Below are positions 14,728-28,940 of a DNA stretch of 64,000 nucleotides, in pieces (positions within the stretch are counted from its first letter, which is position 1; every line of letters begins with the position of its first letter). The notes under the pieces were generated by a model that worked only from the letters and a program-made list of their open reading frames with translations, was not told the origin of the DNA and did no database searches. The position numbers and the translations under genes were made by a program. Source of the DNA: Deinococcus sp. HSC-46F16 (GTDB lineage Bacteria > Deinococcota > Deinococci > Deinococcales > Deinococcaceae); contig NZ_JALJZW010000002.1 in the NCBI RefSeq assembly GCF_024171495.1, positions 310,001 to 374,000 on the forward strand, in the 5' to 3' direction.

Positions 14728-15959
14728 CTGCCGATCTCCCCTCGCGCGTGGCGGCCCTGTGCGGCCACCTGCGTTCGGCCCACGGGTTCCGGCTGGGACC
14801 GGGCGAGACTGCGGCGGCCCTCGCAGCGTTGGAGGTCGTCCATCTGGGGCGTCGCCGCGAGGTGCGGGACGCCCTGCGGGCCGTGCTGACCGCCAGCCGG
14901 GAGGAGGGGCGCGTGTTCGACGCGGTCTTCGACACCTTCTTCCGGAGGGGCGAGGCCCCCGAACCGCCGCACCTCCCGCCCCTGCTTGCGCAGACCGAGG
15001 CCCCGCTGCCGCCTCCACCCCCAGCTCCGGCAGGTCAGACGGGAGATGAGGGGCCGCCCAAACCCACTGAGGCGGGCCGAGCTGCCACCGCCGAAGACGA
15101 CGCCGCCGCGCCCACCCCCACCCGTCCCGACCCGGAACGCGAGGCAAAGGGCGAGCCGGACACTCCCGCCCCGCTGCTGCACGCCCGCCGCAGTCCGAAC
15201 GCGGGCGCGGGGGACGGCGTGACCACCCCGGAGGATGATCTCGCGGGGATGCTGCGGGCGGCGGGGGCGCTGGTGCGGGCGGTGGAATTGGGACGCGGGC
15301 GACGGCTGGTGTCCCGGCCCCGTGGCCCCCGGCTCGATGCCCGGCGCACCCTGCGGGCGGCGGCGCGGACGGCGGGCGACCCGGCCCGGTTGCGCTGGCT
15401 GGGGCGGCCCCGCCGTGCCCCCCGCTTCCTGCTGGTGCTCGACGGCAGCCGCAGCATGGGAGCTCACGCGGCGCGGCTGCTGCGCTTTGCCCACGCGCTG
15501 CACCTGCGCTCCCGGCGGGTGGAGGTCTACGCCTTTTCCACCGACCTCACCCGCCTGACCCCCCACCTGCGCCGGGCGGTGCCGGGAGTGACGCTCACCC
15601 TGCCCGACCTCGGCGGGGCGTGGGGCGGCGGCACCCGCATCGGGGACAATCTGCTGCGGCTGGCGCGGGAGGAACGGGGGCGGGTCACCCGCGACACGGT
15701 GGTGCTGATTCTCAGCGACGGGCTGGACACGGGCGAGCCGGACACGCTGACCCGTGCCCTGCGTGACCTTCGCGCCCGCGCGGGGATGCTGGTGTGGCTC
15801 TCGCCGCTGGCCTCTCTCCCCGGCTACCAGCCGGTGCAGCGGGGGGTGGCGGCGGCCCTTCCGCACCTCGACGCCTTCCTGCCCGCCGCCAATCTGCGCG
15901 ACCTTCACGCGCTGCCGGGCCGGTTGCGACAGCAGAAACGGCCAGCCGCTGGGGACTGA
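14724..15959 (+). CDS. coxE: VWA domain protein, CoxE-like
   Basis: 411 residues. The C-terminal half is a von Willebrand A domain with the MIDAS motif LVLDGSRSMGAHAARLLRF (DxSxS) and ILSDGLDTGEP. The N-terminal region is helical, followed by a Pro/Glu-rich linker at about residues 85-160. It overlaps the MoxR gene and should be its partner in molybdenum-enzyme maturation. Its end lies 25 bases from the convergent csoR stop. Confidence 0.85.
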
Positions 15960-15983
15960 CCGCTGGAGGCTGGAAGCTGGCCC

Positions 15984-16298
15984 CTACCGGTACTTCAGCG
16001 CCTCCATCAACTCCTCCACCATCTCCAGCGTGTCGCCGCGCTCGTGGGCGGTGGCGACGTGCGCTTCGAGGTGCCCGCGCAGCACCACCTCGCCCGCGCC
16101 GGAGAGGGCGCCCTGCACCGCCTTGATCTGGCGCAGCACGTCCACGCAGTACACGTCCGGCTCGTCGAGCATGCGCACGATGGAGTCCAGATGCCCCCGC
16201 GCGATGCTCAGGCGCCGGGCCGCGCGGCGGCGGGCATCTTCGGGCATACAGAGCTTGTTCTCGGGGTGACAGTGAGCGGTGGGGTCGGCCTGGGTCAT
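15984..16298 (-). CDS. csoR: CsoR-family copper-sensing repressor
   Basis: 104 residues, all-helical CsoR/RcnR family. The three metal-ligand positions are Cys51 (VYCVDVLRQI), His76 and His80 (RGHLEAHV). This is a C-H-H set, not the C-H-C of classical CsoR. Thermus thermophilus CsoR is reported to sense copper with C-H-H, and RcnR has the same trio, so ligands alone do not settle the metal; the copper neighbours favour Cu(I). The N-terminus also has H9, C10, H11 and C17. ATG 16298 overlaps the DUF305 stop (ATGA). It is the third gene of copZ-DUF305-csoR and presumably represses both divergent promoters at 17050-17190. Confidence 0.85.
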   Translation of the reverse strand: MTQADPTAHCHPENKLCMPEDARRRAARRLSIARGHLDSIVRMLDEPDVYCVDVLRQIKAVQGALSGAGEVVLRGHLEAHVATAHERGDTLEMVEELMEALKYR

Positions 16299-16846
16299 TT
16301 CACGACCCTCAGCCACGCGCGGTACCTGTTGATCTCGGCGGACTGGCTGCGGATGATCTCCCCGGCCAGCTTCCGCACGGCGGCGTTCTGGGTGCGGGCC
16401 GGGACCAGCCGCGCCATGTCCACCGCGCCCTGGTGGTGGGGAATCATCTCGGTCAGGAACCAGCGGTCGGTGCCGGAGGAGGGCACGTTCATGGCCGCAG
16501 AAGCGGAGCGGTAAGCCTTGCCCGTCCAGGCTTTGACCCAGGCGCCCATCTGCGCCAGTTCCTTTGCCTGCGCGGCCATCACCTCACGGGCGGCCCCCCG
16601 CACGCGGGCGTCCCGGCCCGAGCGCAGGGCGGCCCGCGCCATGTCCACGGCCATCTGGTGGTGGTCCATCATGAGCTGCGAGAAGCGCACGTCAAAGGCC
16701 CGGCCCTTCAGGGGACGCAGTTCGGCCAGCATCTGCGCGTTCATCGCCTCCATCGTCATGGCCCCGCCGTGCCCCGCGTGCCCATGCGTCTGAGCGCCCG
16801 CACTCCCGGTTCCCGCGAGCGCCAGCCCCAGCAGCACCTGCTTCAC
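16295..16846 (-). CDS. Exported DUF305 protein, His/Met-rich
   Basis: 183 residues. The N-terminus MKQVLLGLALAGTGSAGAQ is a probable signal peptide, followed by a His-rich stretch HGHAGHGGAM. Two DUF305 motifs are present, FSQLMMDHHQMAVDMA and MIPHHQGAVDMA. DUF305 proteins have a ferritin-like helical fold and often sit with copper-resistance genes; the His/Met repeats suggest periplasmic Cu binding (inference). GTG 16846 overlaps the copZ stop. Confidence 0.85.
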   Translation of the reverse strand: MKQVLLGLALAGTGSAGAQTHGHAGHGGAMTMEAMNAQMLAELRPLKGRAFDVRFSQLMMDHHQMAVDMARAALRSGRDARVRGAAREVMAAQAKELAQMGAWVKAWTGKAYRSASAAMNVPSSGTDRWFLTEMIPHHQGAVDMARLVPARTQNAAVRKLAGEIIRSQSAEINRYRAWLRVVK

Positions 16847-17049
16847 TGCCCGGCGACCGTGGCGCCGTAGCCTTCCTCGGTCACGGCCGCGATCAGGGCA
16901 CCCTGCTCGGCCTCGCCCTGCACGGTGGCCTTGCCCGTGGGCAGGTCCACCTGCACGTCCTGCACGCCGGGAACGCCCTTCAGTGCCCCCTCGACGGCCT
17001 TCACGCAGTGCCCGCAGCTCATTCCCGAGATGGTCAGTTCAGTGGTCAT
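16843..17049 (-). CDS. copZ: CopZ-like copper chaperone
   Basis: 68 residues, a single HMA domain with ISGMSCGHC (Cys12, Cys15). It carries Cu(I) to the CopA ATPase encoded divergently. TATCCT lies 6 bases before ATG 17049. It is the first gene of the copZ-DUF305-csoR operon. Confidence 0.9.
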   Translation of the reverse strand: MTTELTISGMSCGHCVKAVEGALKGVPGVQDVQVDLPTGKATVQGEAEQGALIAAVTEEGYGATVAGQ

Positions 17050-17055
17050 GCGGTC

Positions 17056-17081
17056 AGGATAGACCCAGGGGGGGAGGGTGT
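17056..17081 (-). promoter_or_regulatory. copZ -10 box and candidate CsoR operator
   Basis: On the minus strand ACCCTCCCCCCCTGGG precedes TCTATCCT, the -10 box (17061-17056). The same ACCCTCCCC...GGG arrangement occurs at the copA promoter, so both ends of the intergenic region carry one operator-like block overlapping the -10. G/C-tract operators are typical for CsoR. Confidence 0.5.
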
Positions 17082-17162
17082 CAAGGATTCGCTATTGTCC
17101 GTAGTCAGCGAAGCGCATTGGGGGAGAGCCAACAGCCGATGCTCAAAGTCATGACTTGCCCA

Positions 17163-17184
17163 ACCCTCCCCAGGGGGATAGACT
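17163..17184 (+). promoter_or_regulatory. copA -10 box and candidate CsoR operator
   Basis: ACCCTCCCCAGGGGGA leads directly into TAGACT (17179-17184), 6 bases before ATG 17191. It mirrors the block before copZ. Confidence 0.5.
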
Positions 17185-17190
17185 GACCCC

Positions 17191-19704
<2,514 letters not shown>

Positions 19705-19729
19705 CCCTCTCCCCCGCCCCACGTTCGGC

Positions 19730-19735
19730 TAGCCT
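19730..19735 (+). promoter_or_regulatory. -10 box of the 135-residue hypothetical gene
   Basis: TAGCCT lies 6 bases before ATG 19742. Confidence 0.5.
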
Positions 19736-19741
19736 CGGTCC

Positions 19742-20149
19742 ATGGCGAAGCTGAACGTGGGGCCTTACGTGGCCAGTCTCAAAACCTCCCCGGCGCAGGT
19801 GCGCGACCGGGCCGCCTTTCTGGACCGCGCCCGGCTGCGCGACGAGGTGCCGCAGGTGGCCGGGATGCCGCTCGTCGGCCTGGGCGGAAGCTGTGGCAAA
19901 CCCGCCTTCCTGCTCCCCTACCTGATCCGCTGGGACGAGGCGAACACGCGGGCGCTGGAGGACGTGGCGGCCGAGTTCGGCTGCTTCGTCGAGTACGGGG
20001 CGTATCCCCACCTCAAGCTGGAAGGCGGCGGGCAGGAGATCGCGGCGGTGCAGGACTGGGCCACCATGGCGATGGTCTTCGTGCGCCCTGGCTACGAGCG
20101 CGGCGAGGAGGTGCTGACCCGGCTGGCCGAGGCCCTGCGCCCGGTCTGA
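19742..20149 (+). CDS. Hypothetical protein
   Basis: 135 residues; I do not recognise the family. It has no signal peptide or membrane segment. A GLGGSCGKPAFLLPYL stretch and FGCFVEYGAYPHLKLEGGGQE give two Cys. The sequence is mixed alpha/beta in character. It lies between copA and the Cys-rich Csp-like gene, but with its own leaderless -10 box, so a copper role is only a guess. Codon use matches the neighbours. Confidence 0.6.
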   Translation: MAKLNVGPYVASLKTSPAQVRDRAAFLDRARLRDEVPQVAGMPLVGLGGSCGKPAFLLPYLIRWDEANTRALEDVAAEFGCFVEYGAYPHLKLEGGGQEIAAVQDWATMAMVFVRPGYERGEEVLTRLAEALRPV

Positions 20150-20182
20150 AGGCTTCTCCCACGTCCTGCTCAGGGGGGCGGG

Positions 20183-20188
20183 TACGGT
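20183..20188 (+). promoter_or_regulatory. -10 box of the Csp-like gene
   Basis: TACGGT lies 18 bases before ATG 20207, leaving room for a short leader with the Shine-Dalgarno CAGGAGG. This gene is therefore not leaderless. Confidence 0.4.
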
Positions 20189-20206
20189 GGGGGCAGGAGG
20201 CCCACC

Positions 20207-20554
20207 ATGACCCAGTCCCTGAACGTGCACCAGATGCAGGAGTGCCTCGACGCCTGCCTCGCCTGCCTACGGGCCTGCGAGATGTGCGCCGAGGCGTGCC
20301 TGGCCGAGCCGGACGTGACGATGCTGGCCGAGTGCATCCGCCGCGACCGCGACTGCGCCGACGCCTGCGCCCTTACGGCCCGGCTGCTGATGCGGGCGAG
20401 CGACCTGCACCCCGACGCCTGCCGGACATGCGCCGAAGCCTGCGCCCGCTGCGCCGGGGAATGCGAGCGCCACGCCGGGCACCACGAGCACTGCCGGGTG
20501 TGCGCCGAAGCCTGCCGCCGCTGCGAGGCGCTGTGCCGTCAGATGGCCGCCTGA
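20207..20554 (+). CDS. Four-helix-bundle copper-storage-like protein (DUF326/Csp)
   Basis: 115 residues, 19 of them Cys by my count, in CxxxC and CxxC spacings along predicted helices (CLDACLACLRACEMCAEAC near the start, CRVCAEACRRCEALC at the end). This matches DUF326/Csp proteins, whose four-helix bundles hold many Cu(I) ions through Cys lining the core. No signal peptide, so it resembles cytosolic Csp3 more than exported Csp1. Its place downstream of copA fits copper buffering. AGGAGG precedes the ATG. Confidence 0.85.
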   Translation: MTQSLNVHQMQECLDACLACLRACEMCAEACLAEPDVTMLAECIRRDRDCADACALTARLLMRASDLHPDACRTCAEACARCAGECERHAGHHEHCRVCAEACRRCEALCRQMAA

Positions 20555-20566
20555 CCCTCAACAGGA

Positions 20567-20605
20567 AAGCACCCCCGCCCGAGTGGACTGGGGGTGCTTC
20601 TTATT
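20567..20605. terminator. Bidirectional terminator after the Csp-like gene
   Basis: AAGCACCCCC pairs with GGGGGTGCTT around a 13-base loop. The plus side continues CTTATT. It serves two convergent genes. Confidence 0.75.
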
Positions 20606-20610
20606 GCGGC

Positions 20611-20832
20611 TCAGAACCAGCCGCGCCGCTTGGTCTTCTTGCCGCCGAGCCTGCGCTCGGCCTGTCCGAGCATGAAATCCAGGGCGCGGTCGCGCTTGCG
20701 GAGCTTGGTGTACTTGCCCCTTTTCGCCATCTGCTGGCGGCGCAGGGCCGAGACGACCTGCAGAATCAGGGGCGCGTAGACCATCAGCTTGCCGAGTTTG
20801 CCGGAGGAGCGGCGTGCTTTCATGCCTTCCAT
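20611..20832 (-). CDS. Small basic hypothetical protein
   Basis: About 73 residues. One hydrophobic helix (GKLMVYAPLILQVVSALRRQQ) is followed by a very basic tail (KRGKYTKLRKRDRALDF ... GGKKTKRRGWF). It could be membrane-associated with a cationic cytosolic tail. The start is uncertain: ATG 20832, ATG 20823 (with GGAAGG before it) and GTG 20883 are all possible. I do not recognise a family. The 3' end faces the strong terminator at 20567-20605, which supports a real transcript. Confidence 0.55.
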   Translation of the reverse strand: MEGMKARRSSGKLGKLMVYAPLILQVVSALRRQQMAKRGKYTKLRKRDRALDFMLGQAERRLGGKKTKRRGWF

Positions 20833-20899
20833 TACGGCATGGGGGCCGCAAAAGTTGCTGAGGTTCGGCTGACCTGCCTTCACCCTCCCCCCGGCGCCC

Positions 20900-20905
20900 T
20901 AGACT
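20900..20905 (+). promoter_or_regulatory. -10 box of the M20 amidohydrolase gene
   Basis: TAGACT lies 5 bases before ATG 20911. Confidence 0.5.
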
Positions 20906-20910
20906 GGGGC

Positions 20911-22107
<1,197 letters not shown>

Positions 22108-22118
22108 CCCTCTGCAAC

Positions 22119-22155
22119 GAATGCGGCGGCTCCTTTGCTGGAGGCCGCCGCGTTC
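22119..22155. terminator. Terminator between convergent M20 and c-di-GMP genes
   Basis: GAATGCGGCGGC pairs with GCCGCCGCGTTC (one G-U), extended by TCC/GGA. ATTTC follows on the plus strand. Confidence 0.7.
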
Positions 22156-22164
22156 ATTTCTGGC

Positions 22165-24942
22165 TTAATCCTCCCCGGCCGCAGGCTGCTCCGGGAGGCG
22201 AGGGGGTGGGGGCGCCTCGTGGCGGGAGGTGTGCAGGGGCGCCGTCCAGGGTGGCCCGAACCTCCCCGTCCGCTGCAAGGCCACGAAGCGGCCTACGAGC
22301 GCAGGATCGAACTGGGTGCCGCGCCCGGCTTCCAGGATGGCGAGGGCCTCTTCGGGGGGCAGGGCCGCGCGGTAGGGGCGGTCGCTCGTCAGGGCGTCGT
22401 ACACGTCGCACAGGGCGAAAATGCGGGCGAGCAGCGGCACGCCCTCGCCGCGCAGGCCGTCGGGGTAGCCGGTGCCGTCCCAGCGCTCATGATGCGAGCG
22501 AATGACCCCGCGCGCCTCGGGATGCAGGAAGGGGATGCGGGCAGCGAGTTCGGCGCCGCGTGGGGCGTGCGTTTCGATCAGCAGGCGTTCTTCGGGGGTC
22601 AGGCGACCCGGCTTGAGCAGCACCGCGTCGGGCACCCCCAGCTTGCCGATGTCGTGCAGCGCCGCCCCCTGCCGCAAGCCCAGCAGCCGCTCCGGGGGCA
22701 GCCCCAGCCCCTCCCCGAAGGTCAGGGCGAGGTGGGTGACCCGCTCGGTGTGGCCCTGGGTTTCGAAGTCGCGCAGCTCGACCGCCACCCCCAGGGTTTC
22801 GAGCGCCGCGTCCAGGGTGGCCCGCAGGTCCCCGAAGTGCGCGTCGCGCTCCAGCAGCCGGGCGGCGAGGCTGCCCAGCAGCAGGGCGAGGTGTTCATCC
22901 GCCTCCCCGAAGGGCCGCTCGGGTTCGCGGGTCAGGATCAGGGCACCCAGCGGCTCGTCGTGGCTGCTCAGCAGCGGGACCGCCATCATCGCGCTCCCCC
23001 CCAGCCGCTCGCGGCGGTAGATGCGGGCGTCTTGCCGCACGTCGGACACCCGCAGCACCCGGCGTGCCGCGAGCGCGGCCCAGGCCAGCCCCTCGCCCCG
23101 CCGCAGCACGACTGGCCCCAGCGGCGGGACGTGGCGTTCAGGACCGGTCGAGCGCAGGGTGTCGGTGGGGGCGTCGTGGCGCAGCAGCAGGGCGTACCTG
23201 GCCCGCAGCAGGTCCTGCGCCGCGCAGGTCAGGTGGTCTTCCAGGGGCGCGCCCTCGGGAGCGGCGCTCAGGGACGTGTGCAGCTCGACCAGCCGGGTCA
23301 GCTCGTTCCAGCGCTCCTGAAGGTGCAGCAGGGCGGCGATCTGCTGGGTGAAGAGCCCCGCGTCCTCGACCGCCCGTGGCCCGAACGTCTCGTTTGGCGC
23401 CAGCGCGTCGAGGTTGAGGTGCGCGACGACCTCGCCCTCCAGCACGACCGGAAAGCAGAGGTTGGCCCGCACCTCCTGGCGGCGGCCCACGTCGCTGAGC
23501 AGCCGGGCTGCCGGCGAGGCGAGTTCGGCGTCCGACTCGGCGTAGGCCCGGATGAGGGCCTCGCCCCCCACCACGCGGGGTTCCCCGGCCCGCCACGCGG
23601 CGAGGGACGCGCCGTACCAGCGCTGCTGTGAGTCCTCGCTCAGGGTCAGGCCGACCAGCCCGGAGCCGTAGCCGTGCGCGGCGACCACCCGGAACTCCCG
23701 GCCCTCGCGGATGTCCAGGGTGCCGCACCCGGCCCCGTCCACCGCGTTCACCGCCAGGGTCAGCACCTCCGCCCAGTCGGCGTCCCCCAGGGTCCGCCGC
23801 CCGGCCAGCAGCGCCACGGTGGTCCGCAGGCCCTGCCACACCGAGTGCCGGGGCTGGGCCGGGGGCGCGGCGGGCCGGGCCGGACCGGCCGGGGGCGCTT
23901 GCGGCGGGCGCGGCGTCCAGACCACAAGCTGGTTGCGGCCGTTGGTCTTGGCGAGGTAAAGGGCCTCGTCGGCGCGGCGCAGCAGGGTGCCCTCGGGTTC
24001 AGCGAGCAGGCGGGTCGCCAGCCCCGCCGACAGGGTCAGGACACCCCAGGGCGCTTCTCCCTGGCCCAGGTGTGCCCGCAGGTCTTCGACCCGCGCGGTC
24101 AGGTATCCCCGGTCAGGTGCCCCGGCCAGCAGGGCGAATTCCTCGCCCCCCACCCGGTAGGCCCGCACCCCGTCGACCTCGAACTCGCGCAGCAGCCCGG
24201 CCACCTGCCGCAGCGCCCGGTCGCCGCCGCTGTGGCCGTAGCGGTCGTTCACCGCCTTGAAATGGTCGAGGTCCAGCAGCGCGAGGTGGCCCCCGGTGCC
24301 CAGCGCGGCGAGGTCGCGGTCGAACTGGCGGCGGTTGGGCAGCCCGGTCAGGGGGTCGGTGTGGGCCTGGGTGCGCAGGGTGTGCGCGAGGTGCAGCAGC
24401 CGCAGCCGCGACTGCAAGATGCCCAGCGCGACGAGCAGGCCCAGGGCGCTGAGCGACACGCCCAGCAGGTACAGCGGCCCGAACATCGCCTGTCCCTGCG
24501 GGTGCAGCAGCAGGCTCCAGCTCAGCCCCAAAAAGGGCACCGGCGCCAGCAGCAGGTCGCGTGGTCGCCACGCGGGGATGGGCAGCGGCCGGAAGCGCCG
24601 CACCAGGCCGCTCAACCCCACCACGCTCAGGGCGCTCACGGTCACGACCGCCGGAAACGCCCCCTGGGCCAGCAACCACGCCAGCGCGGGAGCGGCGACC
24701 AGCGCCCCGGCGGGCAGGCCGTAGCGCAGGGTCACCAGCGCGACCGGCACCAGCCCCAGGTCCAGCACCATCGGCCCCACCGGCGCCCCGTTGCGGGCCA
24801 GCAGCCACGTCGCGCCCGCCGCCAGCACCAGCCGCAGCGCGTGTTCGGCGCGTCGGCGGCGCACCGGCCACTCGCGGTAGGTCAGACTCAGGACGTATGC
24901 GCAGGCGATCAGCAGGCAGAAGTTGAGCAGCAGGGAAGTCAT
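22165..24942 (-). CDS. Membrane GGDEF/GAF/HD-GYP protein for c-di-GMP turnover
   Basis: 925 residues. Order: about six membrane helices (1-190), a GGDEF domain with an intact YRVGGEEF active site (about 195-345), two GAF-like regions (about 390-545 and 560-700), and a C-terminal HD-GYP domain (about 720-905) with HDIGKLGVPD and HHERWDGTGYPDGL. Both the cyclase signature GGEEF and the phosphodiesterase signature HD...GYP are complete, so it may both make and break cyclic di-GMP, with GAF domains choosing. A Pro-rich linker follows the GGDEF. ATG 24942 starts at the first membrane helix; GTG 24957 is an alternative. Its leader has unusual secondary structure. Confidence 0.88.
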   Translation of the reverse strand: MTSLLLNFCLLIACAYVLSLTYREWPVRRRRAEHALRLVLAAGATWLLARNGAPVGPMVLDLGLVPVALVTLRYGLPAGALVAAPALAWLLAQGAFPAVVTVSALSVVGLSGLVRRFRPLPIPAWRPRDLLLAPVPFLGLSWSLLLHPQGQAMFGPLYLLGVSLSALGLLVALGILQSRLRLLHLAHTLRTQAHTDPLTGLPNRRQFDRDLAALGTGGHLALLDLDHFKAVNDRYGHSGGDRALRQVAGLLREFEVDGVRAYRVGGEEFALLAGAPDRGYLTARVEDLRAHLGQGEAPWGVLTLSAGLATRLLAEPEGTLLRRADEALYLAKTNGRNQLVVWTPRPPQAPPAGPARPAAPPAQPRHSVWQGLRTTVALLAGRRTLGDADWAEVLTLAVNAVDGAGCGTLDIREGREFRVVAAHGYGSGLVGLTLSEDSQQRWYGASLAAWRAGEPRVVGGEALIRAYAESDAELASPAARLLSDVGRRQEVRANLCFPVVLEGEVVAHLNLDALAPNETFGPRAVEDAGLFTQQIAALLHLQERWNELTRLVELHTSLSAAPEGAPLEDHLTCAAQDLLRARYALLLRHDAPTDTLRSTGPERHVPPLGPVVLRRGEGLAWAALAARRVLRVSDVRQDARIYRRERLGGSAMMAVPLLSSHDEPLGALILTREPERPFGEADEHLALLLGSLAARLLERDAHFGDLRATLDAALETLGVAVELRDFETQGHTERVTHLALTFGEGLGLPPERLLGLRQGAALHDIGKLGVPDAVLLKPGRLTPEERLLIETHAPRGAELAARIPFLHPEARGVIRSHHERWDGTGYPDGLRGEGVPLLARIFALCDVYDALTSDRPYRAALPPEEALAILEAGRGTQFDPALVGRFVALQRTGRFGPPWTAPLHTSRHEAPPPPRLPEQPAAGED

Positions 24943-25110
24943 GACAAGGGGGGCCACCGGACCGTCAGGAAGAAGGCGGGCGCCGGAAGCTGTTCTCCCG
25001 CCGCCCCATGTGCCCCATTCTGCCGCAGCCTCCGCTGAAATGCCAGTTTTTCCGCGCCAGAACGTGACTTTTTCGTCTTTTTGGACTGCCCCCCTCTGGG
25101 GGGGGTCATC

Positions 25111-25177
25111 CGGTTGCCGTCCACTCCGTGACCGGAGCGGGAGAGCGCCGACGGGGGAACTCCTTTCCCGGCAACCG
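25111..25177 (-). ncRNA. Candidate structured leader of the c-di-GMP gene
   Basis: On the minus strand CGGTTGCCG (25177-25169) pairs with CGGCAACCG (25119-25111). Two hairpins are enclosed: GGGAA-AGGAG-TTCCC and CTCCG-GTCA-CGGAG. This is a three-way-junction layout about 170 bases before the GGDEF/HD-GYP start. I do not see the conserved bases of the known c-di-GMP riboswitch classes. It may equally be a dispersed structured repeat. Confidence 0.3.
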
Positions 25178-25240
25178 TGGTGTTCCTTCTCCCTTGGGCC
25201 GGGTTGACCAGCCCCAACAACGGTTCAACCGCAGTCCGTA

Positions 25241-25852
<612 letters not shown>

Positions 25853-25905
25853 GGTGGGATCGCTCCTTCTTCCGCGCCGCGCGGGCGCCGCGGGTGAATG
25901 CGCCG

Positions 25906-25911
25906 AGTCTA
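25906..25911 (-). promoter_or_regulatory. -10 box of folE
   Basis: TAGACT on the minus strand, giving a leader of about 45-50 bases before the TTG start. Confidence 0.35.
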
Positions 25912-25954
25912 GGTCCGGCGGGCGGGGAGGGACTGTGGGGGATGCGGCCTGCGG

Positions 25955-27169
25955 TCAGCCCCAGCTCACGGCCCCGTAGGTCTGCTCGCGGGCGGGGCCG
26001 CACGAGAAGATCACGACGGGCACGCCCACCGTCTCCTCGATCAGGTCGAGGTAGGCCTGGGCTTCTTTCGGCAGCGTGTCGCGGCTCGTGGCCCCCTCGG
26101 TGGTGGTCCAACCGGGGAGTTCGCGGTAGACGGGCTGGCCTTCCGTGCCGTGGGCGACGCAGACCTTGACCGTCTCCAGCCCCGCGAGGATGTCCATCTT
26201 GTTGATGACCAGCCCGTCGAGGCCGTTCACCTCGGCGGCATATTTCAGCAGTTCGAGGTCCAGCCAGCCCACCCGGCGGGCGCGGCCCGTTGTGGTGCCG
26301 AACTCGTCCCAGGGCTGCGAGCCGTCGCCGCGCAGGCGCCGCTCCATCTCCCCGAAGACCTCGGTGGGAAAGGGGCCGTGGCCCACGCGGGTGTTGAAGG
26401 CCTTGGCAACCCCGTACACCTGCCCGATGGCCCGGTGGTTGACCCCCGCCCCCACCAGGATGCCGCCCACGGTGGGGTGGCTGCTGGTGACGAAGGGGTA
26501 GGTCCCGTAGTTCAGGTCGAGCAGGGTGGCCTGGGCGCCCTCGAACAGCACGTTCTCGCCCTCCCGGATCGCCCGGCGCAGGTCCGAGCCGGTGTCGTGG
26601 ACAAAGGGGAGCAGGGCGTCCCGGATGGGGAGCAGGTAGCCCAGCGCGTCCTCCACGGTGGCCCAGCCCGCGTCACGGGTGGAGTTGGGTTTGGCCTCCA
26701 GCAGCCGGGCGACGCGCTCGCGGAGCGTGCCCTCGTCGGCGAGGTCCCCGAAGCGCAATCCCACCCGCCGCGCCCGGTCGGCGTAGGCGGGGCCAATGCC
26801 GCGCCCGGTGGTCCCCACGAAATCCTTGCGGCCGTCCACGTACTTGTGGTGCGGCAGCACGAGGTGGGCGCGGTCGCTGATCCGCAGCTCGGGCGAGAGG
26901 CCGCCCGCGAGCAGACTCTGGCGCTCGGCGAGGAACTTCTCGGGGTCGATGACCATCCCGTCGCCCAGCACGCTGATCACGCCCTCATGCAGCACCCCGC
27001 TGGGCAGCAGGTTGAGCTTGAAAGTCTGGCCCCTGGCCGTGACGGTGTGCCCGGCGTTGGCCCCGCCCTGATAGCGCACCACGTAGCGGGCCTCCGGCGC
27101 CAGAAAATCGGTGATCTTGCCCTTGCCCTCGTCTCCCCACTGCGCCCCGATGATGGCGATTCCCGGCAT
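25955..27169 (-). CDS. purA: Adenylosuccinate synthetase
   Basis: 404 residues. PurA condenses IMP and aspartate using GTP, in AMP synthesis. The N-terminal P-loop GAQWGDEGKGKITDFLA and the Asp13/His41 region (GGANAGHTV) are intact, as are GTTGRGIGPAYADR and EGAQATLLDLNYGTYPFVTSS. The ATG at 27169 begins directly at the conserved N-terminus. The leader holds a promoter and an intrinsic terminator ahead of the start, which may regulate expression. Confidence 0.95.
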   Translation of the reverse strand: MPGIAIIGAQWGDEGKGKITDFLAPEARYVVRYQGGANAGHTVTARGQTFKLNLLPSGVLHEGVISVLGDGMVIDPEKFLAERQSLLAGGLSPELRISDRAHLVLPHHKYVDGRKDFVGTTGRGIGPAYADRARRVGLRFGDLADEGTLRERVARLLEAKPNSTRDAGWATVEDALGYLLPIRDALLPFVHDTGSDLRRAIREGENVLFEGAQATLLDLNYGTYPFVTSSHPTVGGILVGAGVNHRAIGQVYGVAKAFNTRVGHGPFPTEVFGEMERRLRGDGSQPWDEFGTTTGRARRVGWLDLELLKYAAEVNGLDGLVINKMDILAGLETVKVCVAHGTEGQPVYRELPGWTTTEGATSRDTLPKEAQAYLDLIEETVGVPVVIFSCGPAREQTYGAVSWG

Positions 27170-27218
27170 TGCAGCCTCCAGCCACGCGCTCAGACTTGCT
27201 CCCTCCCGGCTCCAGGCC

Positions 27219-27247
27219 AAAAAAAAGCACGGCGCGTGGCACCGTGC
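27219..27247 (-). terminator. Terminator-like hairpin in the purA leader
   Basis: On the minus strand GCACGG pairs with CCGTGC around TGCCACGCG and runs straight into eight T (27226-27219). It lies after TACACT (27256-27251) and 50 bases before the purA ATG, so it would end transcripts from that promoter at about 30 bases. Confidence 0.55.
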
Positions 27248-27250
27248 CCC

Positions 27251-27256
27251 AGTGTA
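27251..27256 (-). promoter_or_regulatory. Candidate -10 box of purA
   Basis: TACACT on the minus strand, the only good TANNNT box between the pseudo-E2 gene and purA. Confidence 0.4.
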
Positions 27257-27295
27257 CCCCGGCGGGGCCAGGACCCCAGGGAACCCCACGACAAA

Positions 27296-27317
27296 GGCCC
27301 CAGCCGGAGCTGGAGCC
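27296..27317. terminator. Terminator after the pseudo-E2 gene
   Basis: GGCCCCAGC pairs with GCTGGAGCC around CGGA. On the minus strand TTTGT follows. Confidence 0.6.
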
Positions 27318-27340
27318 TTCTTCGGAACGCGGGCGGGGGG

Positions 27341-28803
<1,463 letters not shown>

Positions 28804-28940
28804 ATGTCCCCCTTCGGGTGCCGCGGGGGCCGGGCACCAGCTTGGCACTGCCTTGCATACGGTCCCAGGGTGACGCCTGCCCCCTGACAGGCTTCTTTCA
28901 GAGGGGGCGGGCAGGGTGGTTGTCTCGTCTGGTAAAGAGG

